The notes: generated by a model from the letters alone, not told the origin. A stretch of 10,845 nucleotides of DNA from Candidatus Desantisiibacteriota bacterium (GCA_016209155.1 JACQWU010000032.1:1-10845), one strand, 5' to 3'. Shown: positions 1-7,301, numbered from the stretch's first letter. Numbers and translations are program-made.

Positions 1-1
1 T

Positions 2-1015
2 AAATATTGGCGTAAAAAAGGATATAATACAAGAAATATTTTAATTATAGGTACCGGTACGCGGGCACAAAATTTCATCAAAAGTATTGAAAAACACAGC
101 GAATGGGGCTTGAAAATTCTGGGACTTCTTGATGAAGATCCGCGGAAAAAGGACCAGATAATAAATAATTATAAGGTTATCGGCTGTTTTGAAGACCTGG
201 TCGGCATATTACATACAAATGTTGTTGACCATGCTATATTTATTGTTCCCAGATTATGGTTTGAAAAAATAGAGAATCTTATCTCTATTTGTGAAATGGA
301 AGGAGTTACTGTAACTATTGCGGTTGATTTATATGAGCTTAAGTTTTCAAAGGCAAAACAGACAGACCTTGACGGTCATCCTTTATTGACATTTCAAAGC
401 GCGCCGGATAAAGTGGGATGCCTTTTTATTAAACGGATGTTTGATTTTATTCTATCAGGGATAGCGCTGCTTATTTTATCGCCTGTATTTATTATTATCC
501 CGCTGATTGAAAAAATATCAAAAGGCAAAGTATTTTTTAAGCAGGAAAGATGCGGTTTAAACGGCAGAAAATATATACTTTATAAATTCAGGACAATGGT
601 AGAAAACGCTGAAAATAAAATCAATGAACTTTATAAGTTTAATGAAATGAAAGGCCCTGTTTTTAAAATGAAAAACGATCCGCGTATTACAAAATTCGGA
701 CGTTTTATGAGGAAATTCAGCATAGATGAATTTCCTCAATTATGGAATGTTTTTAAAGGAGATATGAGTATTGTAGGCCCAAGACCACCTTTACCTTCAG
801 AAGTTAATAAGTATGACAGCTGGCATAGAAGGCGTCTAAGCATGAAACCCGGGCTCACATGCCTCTGGCAGATATTGGGGAGAAACGAAATAACTGATTT
901 TGACGAGTGGATGAAACTTGACCTTGAATATATAGATAAATGGTCATTGATTCTTGATTTAAAAATAGTATTAAAAACAATACCGATTGTTTTGCTTGGC
1001 AAGGGAGCGAAATAA
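2..1015 (+). CDS. Polyprenyl-phosphate sugar-1-phosphate transferase (WbaP/WcaJ type), 5' end outside window
   Basis: This enzyme transfers a sugar-1-phosphate from a nucleotide sugar to undecaprenyl phosphate at the inner membrane, the first step of repeat-unit assembly. The frame is open from base 2, so the gene starts upstream. A TTG at 110 is only an internal codon, because the residues before it (RNILIIGTGTRAQNF) are a typical nucleotide-binding-like fold of the family. That middle domain runs to about base 400. The catalytic sugar-transferase domain follows: KRMFDF and a membrane hairpin at about 430-510, FKQERCG, YKFRTM, then IDEFPQLWNVFKGDMSIVGPRP, in which the Asp-Glu pair at 725-730 matches the catalytic dyad of the PglC superfamily. 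The C-terminus, with KPGLTCLWQ and a final DLKIVLKT helix, is intact. The N-terminal transmembrane bundle expected of long members would lie outside. The next gene starts two bases after the stop, which implies one operon. The sugar specificity cannot be read. Confidence 0.95.
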   Translation, partial: KYWRKKGYNTRNILIIGTGTRAQNFIKSIEKHSEWGLKILGLLDEDPRKKDQIINNYKVIGCFEDLVGILHTNVVDHAIFIVPRLWFEKIENLISICEMEGVTVTIAVDLYELKFSKAKQTDLDGHPLLTFQSAPDKVGCLFIKRMFDFILSGIALLILSPVFIIIPLIEKISKGKVFFKQERCGLNGRKYILYKFRTMVENAENKINELYKFNEMKGPVFKMKNDPRITKFGRFMRKFSIDEFPQLWNVFKGDMSIVGPRPPLPSEVNKYDSWHRRRLSMKPGLTCLWQILGRNEITDFDEWMKLDLEYIDKWSLILDLKIVLKTIPIVLLGKGAK

Positions 1016-1017
1016 AA

Positions 1018-3405
1018 ATGGGGAGAAATATGAAAATATTAAAAATTGTTTTTTGCGCAATATTTTTACTGTCTGTATTTGTCTACGCCGGGGATGAAGT
1101 TTCAGAGGAACCTCCGGCTAAATATACGGTAGGCATTGATGATATTCTGGAGATATCAATACTCCAGCCGGAAAGAATTTCAACCATAGTAGCGGTGAGT
1201 CCCGACGGAGCAATAACTTTTCCTTATGTGGGGAACGTGCAGGTTAAAGATATGCCAATGGAAAAAATACAGGAAAAGATACAATCAATGCTTGCCAATT
1301 ATATGAAATATCCGGTGATTTCTATTTCTTTAAGAGAATCCAGAAGCAGAAAATTTTATATCTATGGAAATGTTATACATCCTGGAGTGTATCCTGTGGA
1401 AGAAAATCTGACATTGCTCAGGTCAATATCCATCGCGGGAGGATTTGTTCAATATGGACCTGCAAGCCGGGTTAAAATATTAAGACCTAAAAAAGGAGAA
1501 AACGTATTCGAAAATATAAAAATAAATATTAATGATTTAATGGCAGGTGTTACTAAGGATATATATATTTACCCGCAGGATGTAATAGAAATATCCGCCG
1601 GCAGATTTTCTATCTCGGGGAAAATCGCAAAACCCGGTATTTATTCAATAGAAGAAAATACAACTCTCTTAATGGCCATATCACTTGCCGGAGGATTAAT
1701 AGAAGAAAATACTATTAATGAGGTAAAAATTATCAGAACACAAAAAGGTAAGGAAAATGAAATTAAGTTGGACATAAAAGATGCAGTAAAAAATAATTCG
1801 GGTCAAAATGTAGCAATTCAACATGGTGATTTAATTATAATAGCCGGTATGCAAAAAGGGTATTTTTATGTTAACGGTGATGTTAAAAATCCCGGGATTT
1901 ACCCGTATCCTTTAGAGGAAAAAATTACAGCATTAAAAGCGATATCTATTGCCGGAGGTTTTCAGAAAAATGGATTTATTACAAAAGTAAAACTTTTAAG
2001 ACCTAATGAAAAAACAGGTTATGAAGTTATAAATCTAAATATTAAAGAAATTACAGAAGGGCATATCCTTGATACTTATATTCAATTGGGGGATATTCTT
2101 GAAGTTACTAATAATAAGTTTTATATCTCAGGAAAGGTTATAAACCCGGGAATGTATCCTATTGAGGAAAACACAACAATTATGAAAGCTGTGGCATCGG
2201 CAGGAGGATTTGTTGATGCAAGATTTGCAAGCGAGGGAAGAATAATAAGAAGACAAAAAGATAAAGATGAAAATGAAATTATAAAAATAAACATTAAGGA
2301 TATAGTAGAAGGAAAATATAAAGACATTAATATTGAATCAGGGGATGTAATTGAAATTAAAGATATGGATGTAGGAAATTTCTATGTATATGGAGAAGTT
2401 TTAAAACCCGGCGCTTTCCCCTATCCTCCGGAAGAAAATATTACTGTTTTAAAAGCGATTTCAATTGCGGGGGGATTTAGTAAATATTCTTCTTCAAAAC
2501 AAATCAAATTATTGAAATTGAAAAAAGAAAACTCAGGATATGAAATGAGAAAAATTAACGCCAGGGAACTTATAGAAGGCGGCGGAGGCAGGGATTTAAC
2601 GGTTAATATCGGAGATATAGTTGAAGTCCTTGAGGAAAATAAATTTTCCATTTCGGGAGATATATTAAAACCCGGAATATATTACATTGAAGAAAACACA
2701 ACTATTTTAAAAGCGATAACACTCGCAGGAGGATATGCGCGTTACGGCTCTTTAAAACGGGCTATTCTGCGAAGATTAAAAAATGACGGAGCAGGATATG
2801 AACCTGTAAATATAAACATAAATGCTATTAATAAAGAAAACAATAATCAGGATATTCTGATTCAACCGGGAGATGATATTGAAATAATATCAGAGAAATT
2901 TTATATATCCGGTGAAGTTTTAAGGCCCGGAGAATTTTTGTTAGACGAAAATATAACTGTTTTAAAGGCTATATCAATGGCAGGCGGACTTACTAAATTC
3001 GGTTCCATAAATAATGTCAAAGTTTTAAGGCTTAAAAATAATAAAGTGGAATATGAAAATATTAAAATAAATATGAAAGCGGCTATGGAAGGCTCATCCG
3101 GGTCGGATACCATTATCCAGCCCGGGGATATTATTGAAATTTTACCGGAAAAGTTTTTTGTATCCGGTGAAGTTTTAAGACCCGGAGAATTTTTCCTGGA
3201 TGAAAACATAACTGTTTTAAAGGCAATATCAATGGCAGGCGGTTTTACTAAATATGGTTCCATGAAAGGTGTCAAAATTTTAAGGCTTAAAAAAGATAAA
3301 GCAGAATATGAAAACATCAAGGTAAATATGAAAGCAGCCATGGACGGCTCATCCGAGTCGGATATCATCCTCCAGCCGGGGGATAATGTTGTGGTAACGG
3401 AATAG
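1018..3405 (+). CDS. OPX/Wza-type polysaccharide export protein with eight tandem SLBB domains
   Basis: A periplasmic polysaccharide export protein, expected to form the conduit between the inner-membrane co-polymerase and the outer membrane. Residues 1-24 are a Sec signal peptide (KILK, then a hydrophobic stretch ending VYA-G). No lipobox cysteine sits at the cleavage site, unlike E. coli Wza. Residues about 35-107 are the polysaccharide export domain (KYTVGIDDILEISIL ... VSPDGAITFPYVG). Eight SLBB units follow, starting near residues 113, 197, 283, 368, 455, 543, 628 and 713. Each has the pattern F-x-x-x-G-x-[VI]-x-x-PG, then EEN-T-L-AIS-AGG, then PGD-IE. Wza has two SLBB units, so 795 residues is about twice the usual length. 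The protein ends one strand after the last unit and has no C-terminal amphipathic helix for an alpha-helical outer-membrane pore. The ATG at 1018 has AAGGGAG at 1001-1007; an in-frame ATG at 1030 is a less well spaced alternative. Confidence 0.95.
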   Translation: MGRNMKILKIVFCAIFLLSVFVYAGDEVSEEPPAKYTVGIDDILEISILQPERISTIVAVSPDGAITFPYVGNVQVKDMPMEKIQEKIQSMLANYMKYPVISISLRESRSRKFYIYGNVIHPGVYPVEENLTLLRSISIAGGFVQYGPASRVKILRPKKGENVFENIKININDLMAGVTKDIYIYPQDVIEISAGRFSISGKIAKPGIYSIEENTTLLMAISLAGGLIEENTINEVKIIRTQKGKENEIKLDIKDAVKNNSGQNVAIQHGDLIIIAGMQKGYFYVNGDVKNPGIYPYPLEEKITALKAISIAGGFQKNGFITKVKLLRPNEKTGYEVINLNIKEITEGHILDTYIQLGDILEVTNNKFYISGKVINPGMYPIEENTTIMKAVASAGGFVDARFASEGRIIRRQKDKDENEIIKINIKDIVEGKYKDINIESGDVIEIKDMDVGNFYVYGEVLKPGAFPYPPEENITVLKAISIAGGFSKYSSSKQIKLLKLKKENSGYEMRKINARELIEGGGGRDLTVNIGDIVEVLEENKFSISGDILKPGIYYIEENTTILKAITLAGGYARYGSLKRAILRRLKNDGAGYEPVNININAINKENNNQDILIQPGDDIEIISEKFYISGEVLRPGEFLLDENITVLKAISMAGGLTKFGSINNVKVLRLKNNKVEYENIKINMKAAMEGSSGSDTIIQPGDIIEILPEKFFVSGEVLRPGEFFLDENITVLKAISMAGGFTKYGSMKGVKILRLKKDKAEYENIKVNMKAAMDGSSESDIILQPGDNVVVTE
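2899..3402 (+). repeat. Recent in-gene duplication: SLBB units 7 and 8
   Basis: The two units 2899-3153 and 3154-3402 are far more alike than any other pair in the gene, in both DNA and protein. Shared stretches include GTATCCGGTGAAGTTTTAAG-like text, LDENITVLKAISMAGG and NMKAAM-GSS-SD. Differences are mostly single bases, many of them synonymous. This suggests that the array of about 85-residue units grew by unequal recombination within the gene, with this pair the latest step. Confidence 0.8.
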
Positions 3406-3423
3406 CACGAAAACGGAGGAATA

Positions 3424-4953
3424 ATGACAAATTTAACGTTCAGAGATTATTTAAAGGTATTATTCAGGCAGAAAGCGGTAATCATTACTTCTATTTTAAC
3501 TGTAATAATAACAGTTGCGGTTGGATTAGAGTTTAAAACACCTGTTTATGAATCTCAGGTGAAAATTTTAATTTCAGCCCAAAAGCAGGTGGAATCACCT
3601 TATTACAGAGAATTAATGGGACCGCAAAATACAATATCGCTTACACAAAGCGAGATTGTAAAATCCAATCCTGTTATAGAGCGGGCGGTAAATGTGCTTG
3701 GTCTTCATAAAAGGCCTCTTGATTATGAAAAACAATTTGCCGGTCAGATTAAACAATTCTTTATCGCACAGCGTATTGAAAAAATGGAAAAAGAAATATC
3801 AAGCTTAGACCCGGAACAAAGGAGTGCCCTGCTTTTCCGGATTGCTGTTGAAGATTTGAAAAAAAACATTAAAATTGAACCCTTGAGAGATACCAACATA
3901 ATTGTTTTAACTGCCAGTGACTTCAGCCAGGTAGGTGCGGCAATAATTGCCAATATTGTAAGCCGTTCATATATAATTTTTGACCTTGAACAACAGCAGG
4001 TTGAATTACGGATGAGATATGGAGAAGAAAACCTTATGGTCAGGCAGTTAAAAGATAATATTGATAAAACAACAAAGGACATAAGCGGAGGCCTCCTGCC
4101 TAATATAGATGCTATCGGGCCTGCAAGTGTGAAAATTATTGAACAGGCACTGCCTTCATTTCAACCGTCAGGAATACCTAAAAAGCTAACCTTACTTCTG
4201 GCTGTTGTTATGAGTATATTTTTAGGTATAATGCTTGCATTTATTTTTGAATACATGGACCAGACTTTCAGGTCGCCACAGGAGGCAGAAGAATTTCTTG
4301 ATATACCTTTTTTGGGCTCTATTCCAAAAAAAGCTAAAATAGATTTATATCACACACTGTCTGACCAATTGTACCTTGTGATGAAAGATAAAAATTTAAA
4401 ATCTGTTTTAATAACTTCAACTTTACCCGAAGAAGGAGTTTCTACTATAATTGCCGATCTTGGAAGATATTTATCTGATAAAGGAGGCCATAAAATTTTA
4501 ATTATAGACGCAAATTTCAGGACTCCGTCGATTCATAAAATTTTCAATTTACCGGAAGATAAAGGTTTTTCCAATCTTCTTGAAGGTACGTTATCATTAG
4601 ATAAAGCAGTAAAAGATATAAACACTAAACTTGCGGTTTTACCCGCAGGTAAGACCGAACTTAATCCTATAACCCTTTTCGGATCACATTTTATGCCTGA
4701 AATAATAAAACAGGTTAAAGAAAAATATGATTTAATTCTTATAGACAGCCCAAATTTAAAAACCTATAAAGATTCCATATCACTCTCCTCATATTCAGAC
4801 GGAGTAGTAATAGTCATCAATGAAGGCAAAACCCGCCGTCAGGTTGTCAAATTCTCATTATCGGTTTTTGAACAGAAAAAAATAAATTTGATCGGCTTCA
4901 TCCTGAATAACCGAAAATATTCCCTGCCGAAAGTTATTTATGATAGAGTGTAA
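3424..4953 (+). CDS. Polysaccharide co-polymerase: Wzz domain fused to a degenerate BY-kinase-like ATPase domain
   Basis: This is a Wzc/CpsCD-like inner-membrane protein that controls polymer chain length and couples to the export protein just upstream. Residues about 1-60 hold the Wzz start and the first membrane segment (AVIITSILTVIITVAVG). A periplasmic, partly coiled region runs to about 235. The proline-rich motif PSFQPSGIP at 244-252 precedes the second membrane helix at 255-278. The cytoplasmic domain has the BY-kinase order of motifs but with changes. The Walker A equivalent is PEEGVST, with valine 339 where lysine is expected. Walker A' is IIDANFRTP (D362, then N364). Walker B is LILIDSPN (D441). 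The C-terminus is short and lacks the usual tyrosine cluster, with only two tyrosines in the last dozen residues. The protein has probably lost kinase activity and acts as a structural co-polymerase. The start has an excellent GGAGGA at 3415-3420, 18 bases after the previous stop. Confidence 0.92.
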   Translation: MTNLTFRDYLKVLFRQKAVIITSILTVIITVAVGLEFKTPVYESQVKILISAQKQVESPYYRELMGPQNTISLTQSEIVKSNPVIERAVNVLGLHKRPLDYEKQFAGQIKQFFIAQRIEKMEKEISSLDPEQRSALLFRIAVEDLKKNIKIEPLRDTNIIVLTASDFSQVGAAIIANIVSRSYIIFDLEQQQVELRMRYGEENLMVRQLKDNIDKTTKDISGGLLPNIDAIGPASVKIIEQALPSFQPSGIPKKLTLLLAVVMSIFLGIMLAFIFEYMDQTFRSPQEAEEFLDIPFLGSIPKKAKIDLYHTLSDQLYLVMKDKNLKSVLITSTLPEEGVSTIIADLGRYLSDKGGHKILIIDANFRTPSIHKIFNLPEDKGFSNLLEGTLSLDKAVKDINTKLAVLPAGKTELNPITLFGSHFMPEIIKQVKEKYDLILIDSPNLKTYKDSISLSSYSDGVVIVINEGKTRRQVVKFSLSVFEQKKINLIGFILNNRKYSLPKVIYDRV

Positions 4954-4955
4954 AG

Positions 4956-4993
4956 ATCGAAGGACGAGAGACGAAAAGATGAGGAACGAGAAC
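4956..4993 (-). repeat. Short heptamer-type array, complement orientation
   Basis: The stretch GAAGGACGAGAGACGAAAAG and what follows it is the reverse complement of the CTTTCGTCCCTCGTCC-type arrays found further right (6449, 7379, 7768, 9230). It starts directly after the co-polymerase stop codon and is the first member of the family in the window. No hairpin with a T-run is present, so it is not an obvious terminator. Confidence 0.6.
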
Positions 4994-5006
4994 AAGCAAA
5001 TTACAC

Positions 5007-5035
5007 TTGACTGATATATTAAAATATGGTAAACT
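5007..5035 (+). promoter_or_regulatory. Sigma70-type promoter of the ATPase gene
   Basis: TTGACT at 5007-5012 (5 of 6 to consensus) and TAAACT at 5030-5035 (4 of 6) are separated by exactly 17 bases. Transcription would begin near 5042, only a few bases before the ATG at 5046. No Shine-Dalgarno fits in that space, so the transcript would be leaderless or nearly so. The gene is therefore likely transcribed separately from the polysaccharide operon upstream. Confidence 0.6.
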
Positions 5036-5047
5036 ATAGTTAACCAT
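5026..5047. promoter_or_regulatory. Near-perfect palindrome over the -10 box and start codon (possible operator)
   Basis: The core GGTAAACTATAGTTAACC is an inverted repeat with one mismatched pair. With AT and AT on the outer sides it spans 22 bases and includes the first two bases of the ATG. It covers the -10 box, the likely transcription start and the start codon. A dimeric repressor bound here would block transcription; autoregulation by the ATPase, which has a winged-helix-like segment, is one inferred possibility. Confidence 0.5.
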
Positions 5048-6263
5048 GATTGAAAAATTTATCGAAATACATATATCCTTAATAAAAGAAGCCAGGAAAC
5101 TGACTTTTAGAAGGTATCTTTATAATAATATTGATTGGAATAACCGGCTTATTGGTATTATTGGTGCCAGAGGTGTAGGTAAAACTACGCTTTTACTGCA
5201 GTATTGCATTGAATATTTTGATAATCCCGAAGACGGTCTTTATTTATCTGCTGATAATATTAACATCGCGAGTAAAGGTTTGTATAACCTGGCTGAGGAA
5301 TTTTTTAATTTTGGCGGTAAGGTTTTACTTATTGATGAAGTACAGAAATATCCTAATTGGCAGCAGGAATTGAAAAATCTCTACGATTCCTTTCCCTCTA
5401 AAAAAGTAATTTTTTCGGGCAGTTCGAGTATAAATATTCTTAAAGGAAAGTCCGATCTTTCAAGGCGGGTTATCTTCTATAAATTAAAAGGGCTCTCCTT
5501 TAGAGAGTTTCTTTTGCTACATACCGGTAAATCTTTCGAGAAATTAAAAATGGAAGAAATCCTCACAAACCATGTGAAAATCGCGGGTGATATCAGCAAT
5601 GAAATTCCGATATTAAGATATTATAATGAATATCTTAAATTCGGGTATTATCCCTTTTTTAAAGAAGGAATAAATACCTTTTACGGAAAATTAGATAATG
5701 TGGTAGACAAAATATTTTATGAGGATATTCCTTTATTATTTAATGTAAAACCTGATTCAATATACAATTTAAAAAAGTTATTTTATCTGGTAGCAACTTC
5801 ACAACCGTTTACTCCAAATATATCCCGGTTAAGTTCTCAACTGGGTATCTCCAAGGAATATATATATATCTATATAGATGAACTTGAAAAAGCAGGATTA
5901 TTTAATCTGCTATATAGTAATACCACAGGTTTTAACCTGCTGCGTAAACCTCAGAAAATATATTTGGAGAATGTAAATCTTTTTACATTGATAGAAAAAG
6001 AGAAAGGATTTGGTGTCGAAAAAGGAAGTACTAGAGAAACCTTTTTTCTAAACCAGGTCTCTGAAGTTGTCCGTCTATTTTTTCCGGATAAAACAGATTT
6101 TATGGACAACACAGGCAGATATTTTGAAGTAGGCGGGAAGGGAAAAACGGATAAAGTCAAGAATATTGAAAGTACGTCAAAAAATCATTTTACTATTTGC
6201 GACGATATCAATATCGGTTTTAAAAATAAAATTCCTCTTTGGGTGTTTGGTTTTCTATATTAA
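5046..6263 (+). CDS. AAA+ family ATPase with C-terminal DUF4143 domain
   Basis: A cytoplasmic AAA_14/DUF4143 ATPase, a family common in anaerobic and candidate-phylum bacteria and in archaea, whose cellular role is mostly unproven. Walker A is GARGVGKT at residues 40-47. Walker B is VLLIDE at 93-98. A sensor-like SGSSS is at 124-128, and the family signature DLSRR, at 137-141, is followed by LKGLSFREFL. A winged-helix-like segment (SRLSSQLGISKEYIYIYIDELEKAGL) lies near residues 260-290. The DUF4143 domain ends with ETFFLNQV, FEVGGKGKT (E361) and the typical terminus IPLWVFGFLY. At 405 residues the length is normal and all motifs are intact. The gene has its own promoter and an unusual palindrome at its start. 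It is not a polysaccharide gene and probably arrived as an independent cassette between two halves of the polysaccharide locus. Confidence 0.93.
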   Translation: MIEKFIEIHISLIKEARKLTFRRYLYNNIDWNNRLIGIIGARGVGKTTLLLQYCIEYFDNPEDGLYLSADNINIASKGLYNLAEEFFNFGGKVLLIDEVQKYPNWQQELKNLYDSFPSKKVIFSGSSSINILKGKSDLSRRVIFYKLKGLSFREFLLLHTGKSFEKLKMEEILTNHVKIAGDISNEIPILRYYNEYLKFGYYPFFKEGINTFYGKLDNVVDKIFYEDIPLLFNVKPDSIYNLKKLFYLVATSQPFTPNISRLSSQLGISKEYIYIYIDELEKAGLFNLLYSNTTGFNLLRKPQKIYLENVNLFTLIEKEKGFGVEKGSTRETFFLNQVSEVVRLFFPDKTDFMDNTGRYFEVGGKGKTDKVKNIESTSKNHFTICDDINIGFKNKIPLWVFGFLY

Positions 6264-6274
6264 TAAGCAAAGTG

Positions 6275-6500
6275 GTATTATTCTAATTTTAATCCAAAAT
6301 ATAACTATCCGGAAGAACCATTAAAAATACTATTATGGAAGTATGCAAAAAATAAAAATTAATAAATATTTAAGGAATTTAAAAATATCATGATGGCGGT
6401 AGCCTGTCCTTTTATAATTTAGCAATTAATTATCAATTACTATTTTAATCGTCCTTCGTCCCAGCGAGTGCAACGAGCGATCATCCTTTCGTCCATCGTT
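6275..6500 (+). repeat. Direct repeat of about 225 bp, copy 1
   Basis: This begins 11 bases after the ATPase stop. It shares long near-identical stretches with 7596-7820, such as TATCCGGAAGAACCATTAAA and ATCATGATGGCGGTAGCCTG, and ends within a heptamer array common to both copies. One frame reads like the end of a protein (YYSNFNPKYNYPEEPLKILL and then WKYAKNKN-stop). Copy 2 keeps the NYPEEPLK part but shifts frame and contains a stop. I do not recognise the peptide. It may be the tail of a lost gene plus its 3' flank. Confidence 0.8.
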
Positions 6501-6543
6501 TTTATTAGCAATGAGCCATGAGCTAAATAAGCGCAGCGAATAA
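6449..6543 (+). repeat. Heptamer-type repeat array
   Basis: It contains CGTCCTTCGTCCCAGCGAG, an imperfect AGCGAG-TGCAA-CGAGCGATC motif, CTTTCGTCCATCG, then the second unit type ATGAGCCATGAGC and AAGCGCAGCGAATAA. The first half belongs to direct repeat copy 1. The remaining part of the 6264-6645 gap holds only the promoter of the next gene and a CACCATTCACCA stretch at 6601-6612. Confidence 0.7.
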
Positions 6544-6573
6544 TTATAATTATTCTTCAAACAGTTTTAAATA

Positions 6574-6582
6574 TGATATAAT
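6574..6582 (+). promoter_or_regulatory. Extended -10 promoter element of the antitoxin gene
   Basis: TGATATAAT contains a perfect TATAAT at 6577-6582 preceded by TG one base upstream, the extended -10 form. The -35 region (near 6554) is poor, as is allowed for extended -10 promoters. The gene start is 63 bases downstream with AAGGAGA at 6632-6638. Confidence 0.55.
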
Positions 6583-6645
6583 ATTAAGCGGTTATATATT
6601 CACCATTCACCAAAAAATATTGACCCATTATAAGGAGACAAAAAA

Positions 6646-7005
6646 ATGGAAATTAAGATAATTTTTGAAAAAGATGAAGATGGAATATATATAGTTACAT
6701 GCCCATCTTTACCAGGATGCGTTTCTCAAGGTAAGACAGAAAAAGAAGCAATAAAGAATATAAGAGAAGCTATTAAACTCCATATAAAATGTTTAGCGAG
6801 GAGATGGTTTGCCGATATTAAAACGAATCATAAAAGCATAAAGGAAGCGGATGAATATTCATACTATTTGGCAGTACTTCGTAAAAATATACAAAAACAA
6901 GGTGGTTTTAAAATTGGAAAAAATAAGAATGAAGTTTTGCGAAAATTAAAAGAAGTCAGACAAACCACAATGAAAGAAAATTATGAAAATCATTTTGGAT
7001 ACTAA
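6646..7005 (+). CDS. HicB-like antitoxin N-terminus joined to a PIN-partner antitoxin tail (probably a broken or chimeric gene)
   Basis: Residues 1-50 are a clear HicB/UPF0150 domain (EKDEDGIYIVTCPSLPGCVSQ, then KTEKEAIKNIREAIKLHIKCL). Normally this is followed by a sequence like EDGLPIP and a stop near 65-75 residues. Here the DGLPI text is present but in another frame, at 6803-6817, with a stop at 6839-6841, so one base seems to have been gained near 6795-6802. The shifted frame stays open through about 45 unrecognised residues. It then ends in NEVLRKLKEVRQT and MKENYENHFGY, which resembles the end of a small antitoxin encoded just before PIN toxins, and overlaps the PIN start by 23 bases. 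It may be expressed, since it has a good Shine-Dalgarno and an extended -10 promoter, but I doubt it is a working HicB: no HicA toxin is next to it. A true fusion antitoxin is the alternative. Confidence 0.7.
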   Translation: MEIKIIFEKDEDGIYIVTCPSLPGCVSQGKTEKEAIKNIREAIKLHIKCLARRWFADIKTNHKSIKEADEYSYYLAVLRKNIQKQGGFKIGKNKNEVLRKLKEVRQTTMKENYENHFGY

Positions 7006-7301
7006 TGAATATATATTTGGGTTAGATAATAAATTTGGCGAAATATCATCAATAAAATTATTAGATATAATAAAGATAATGATTGAGGATGTAAAAGATT
7101 TTAAACTTTTGGTTCCGGAAATTATTATTAAAGAAGTGCATAAGATTGAAGACGGGAGATGCTTTAATAGCGGCATTTGCTGAATTTAATAAGGTTGATT
7201 ATTTAATTTCAGAAAACAGGCATATATATAAAGAATTAGAAGTTAAAGAATTCATTACCATGAACGCTAAAGAATTTTTAAAAGTTTTAGGAATAGATTG
7301 A
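6983..7301 (+). pseudogene. PIN-domain toxin (VapC-like RNase), internally deleted and frameshifted
   Basis: The start MKIILDTNEYIFGL, with the first catalytic aspartate at residue 6, is a classic PIN N-terminus, continuing to VPEIIIKEVHK. That frame stops at 7183. In another frame, from about 7155, the C-terminal half follows: GDALIAAFAEFNKVDYLISENRH, then EFITMNAKEFLKVLGID and a stop at 7299-7301. It carries the third acidic residue in GDALIAA and the SENRH motif. An intact relative would have roughly 130-150 residues. Here the stretch that normally links the two halves is missing, and the join is out of frame, so a deletion of the middle of the gene is the simplest explanation. The RNase is presumably inactive. 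It overlaps the preceding antitoxin as in a functional pair, which shows it was once a two-gene toxin-antitoxin operon. Confidence 0.85.

Noticed and set aside
1030-1032. An in-frame ATG as the start of the export protein
   Set aside because: It gives an equally good signal peptide, but GGGGAGA lies only three bases before it, while the ATG at 1018 has AAGGGAG at a better distance. It is kept only as an alternative.
2121-3368. Reverse-strand open frames inside the export protein gene, including one of 155 codons at 2901-3368
   Set aside because: They are complements of the SLBB repeats. Their translations simply repeat with the repeat units and show no independent protein features or start signals.
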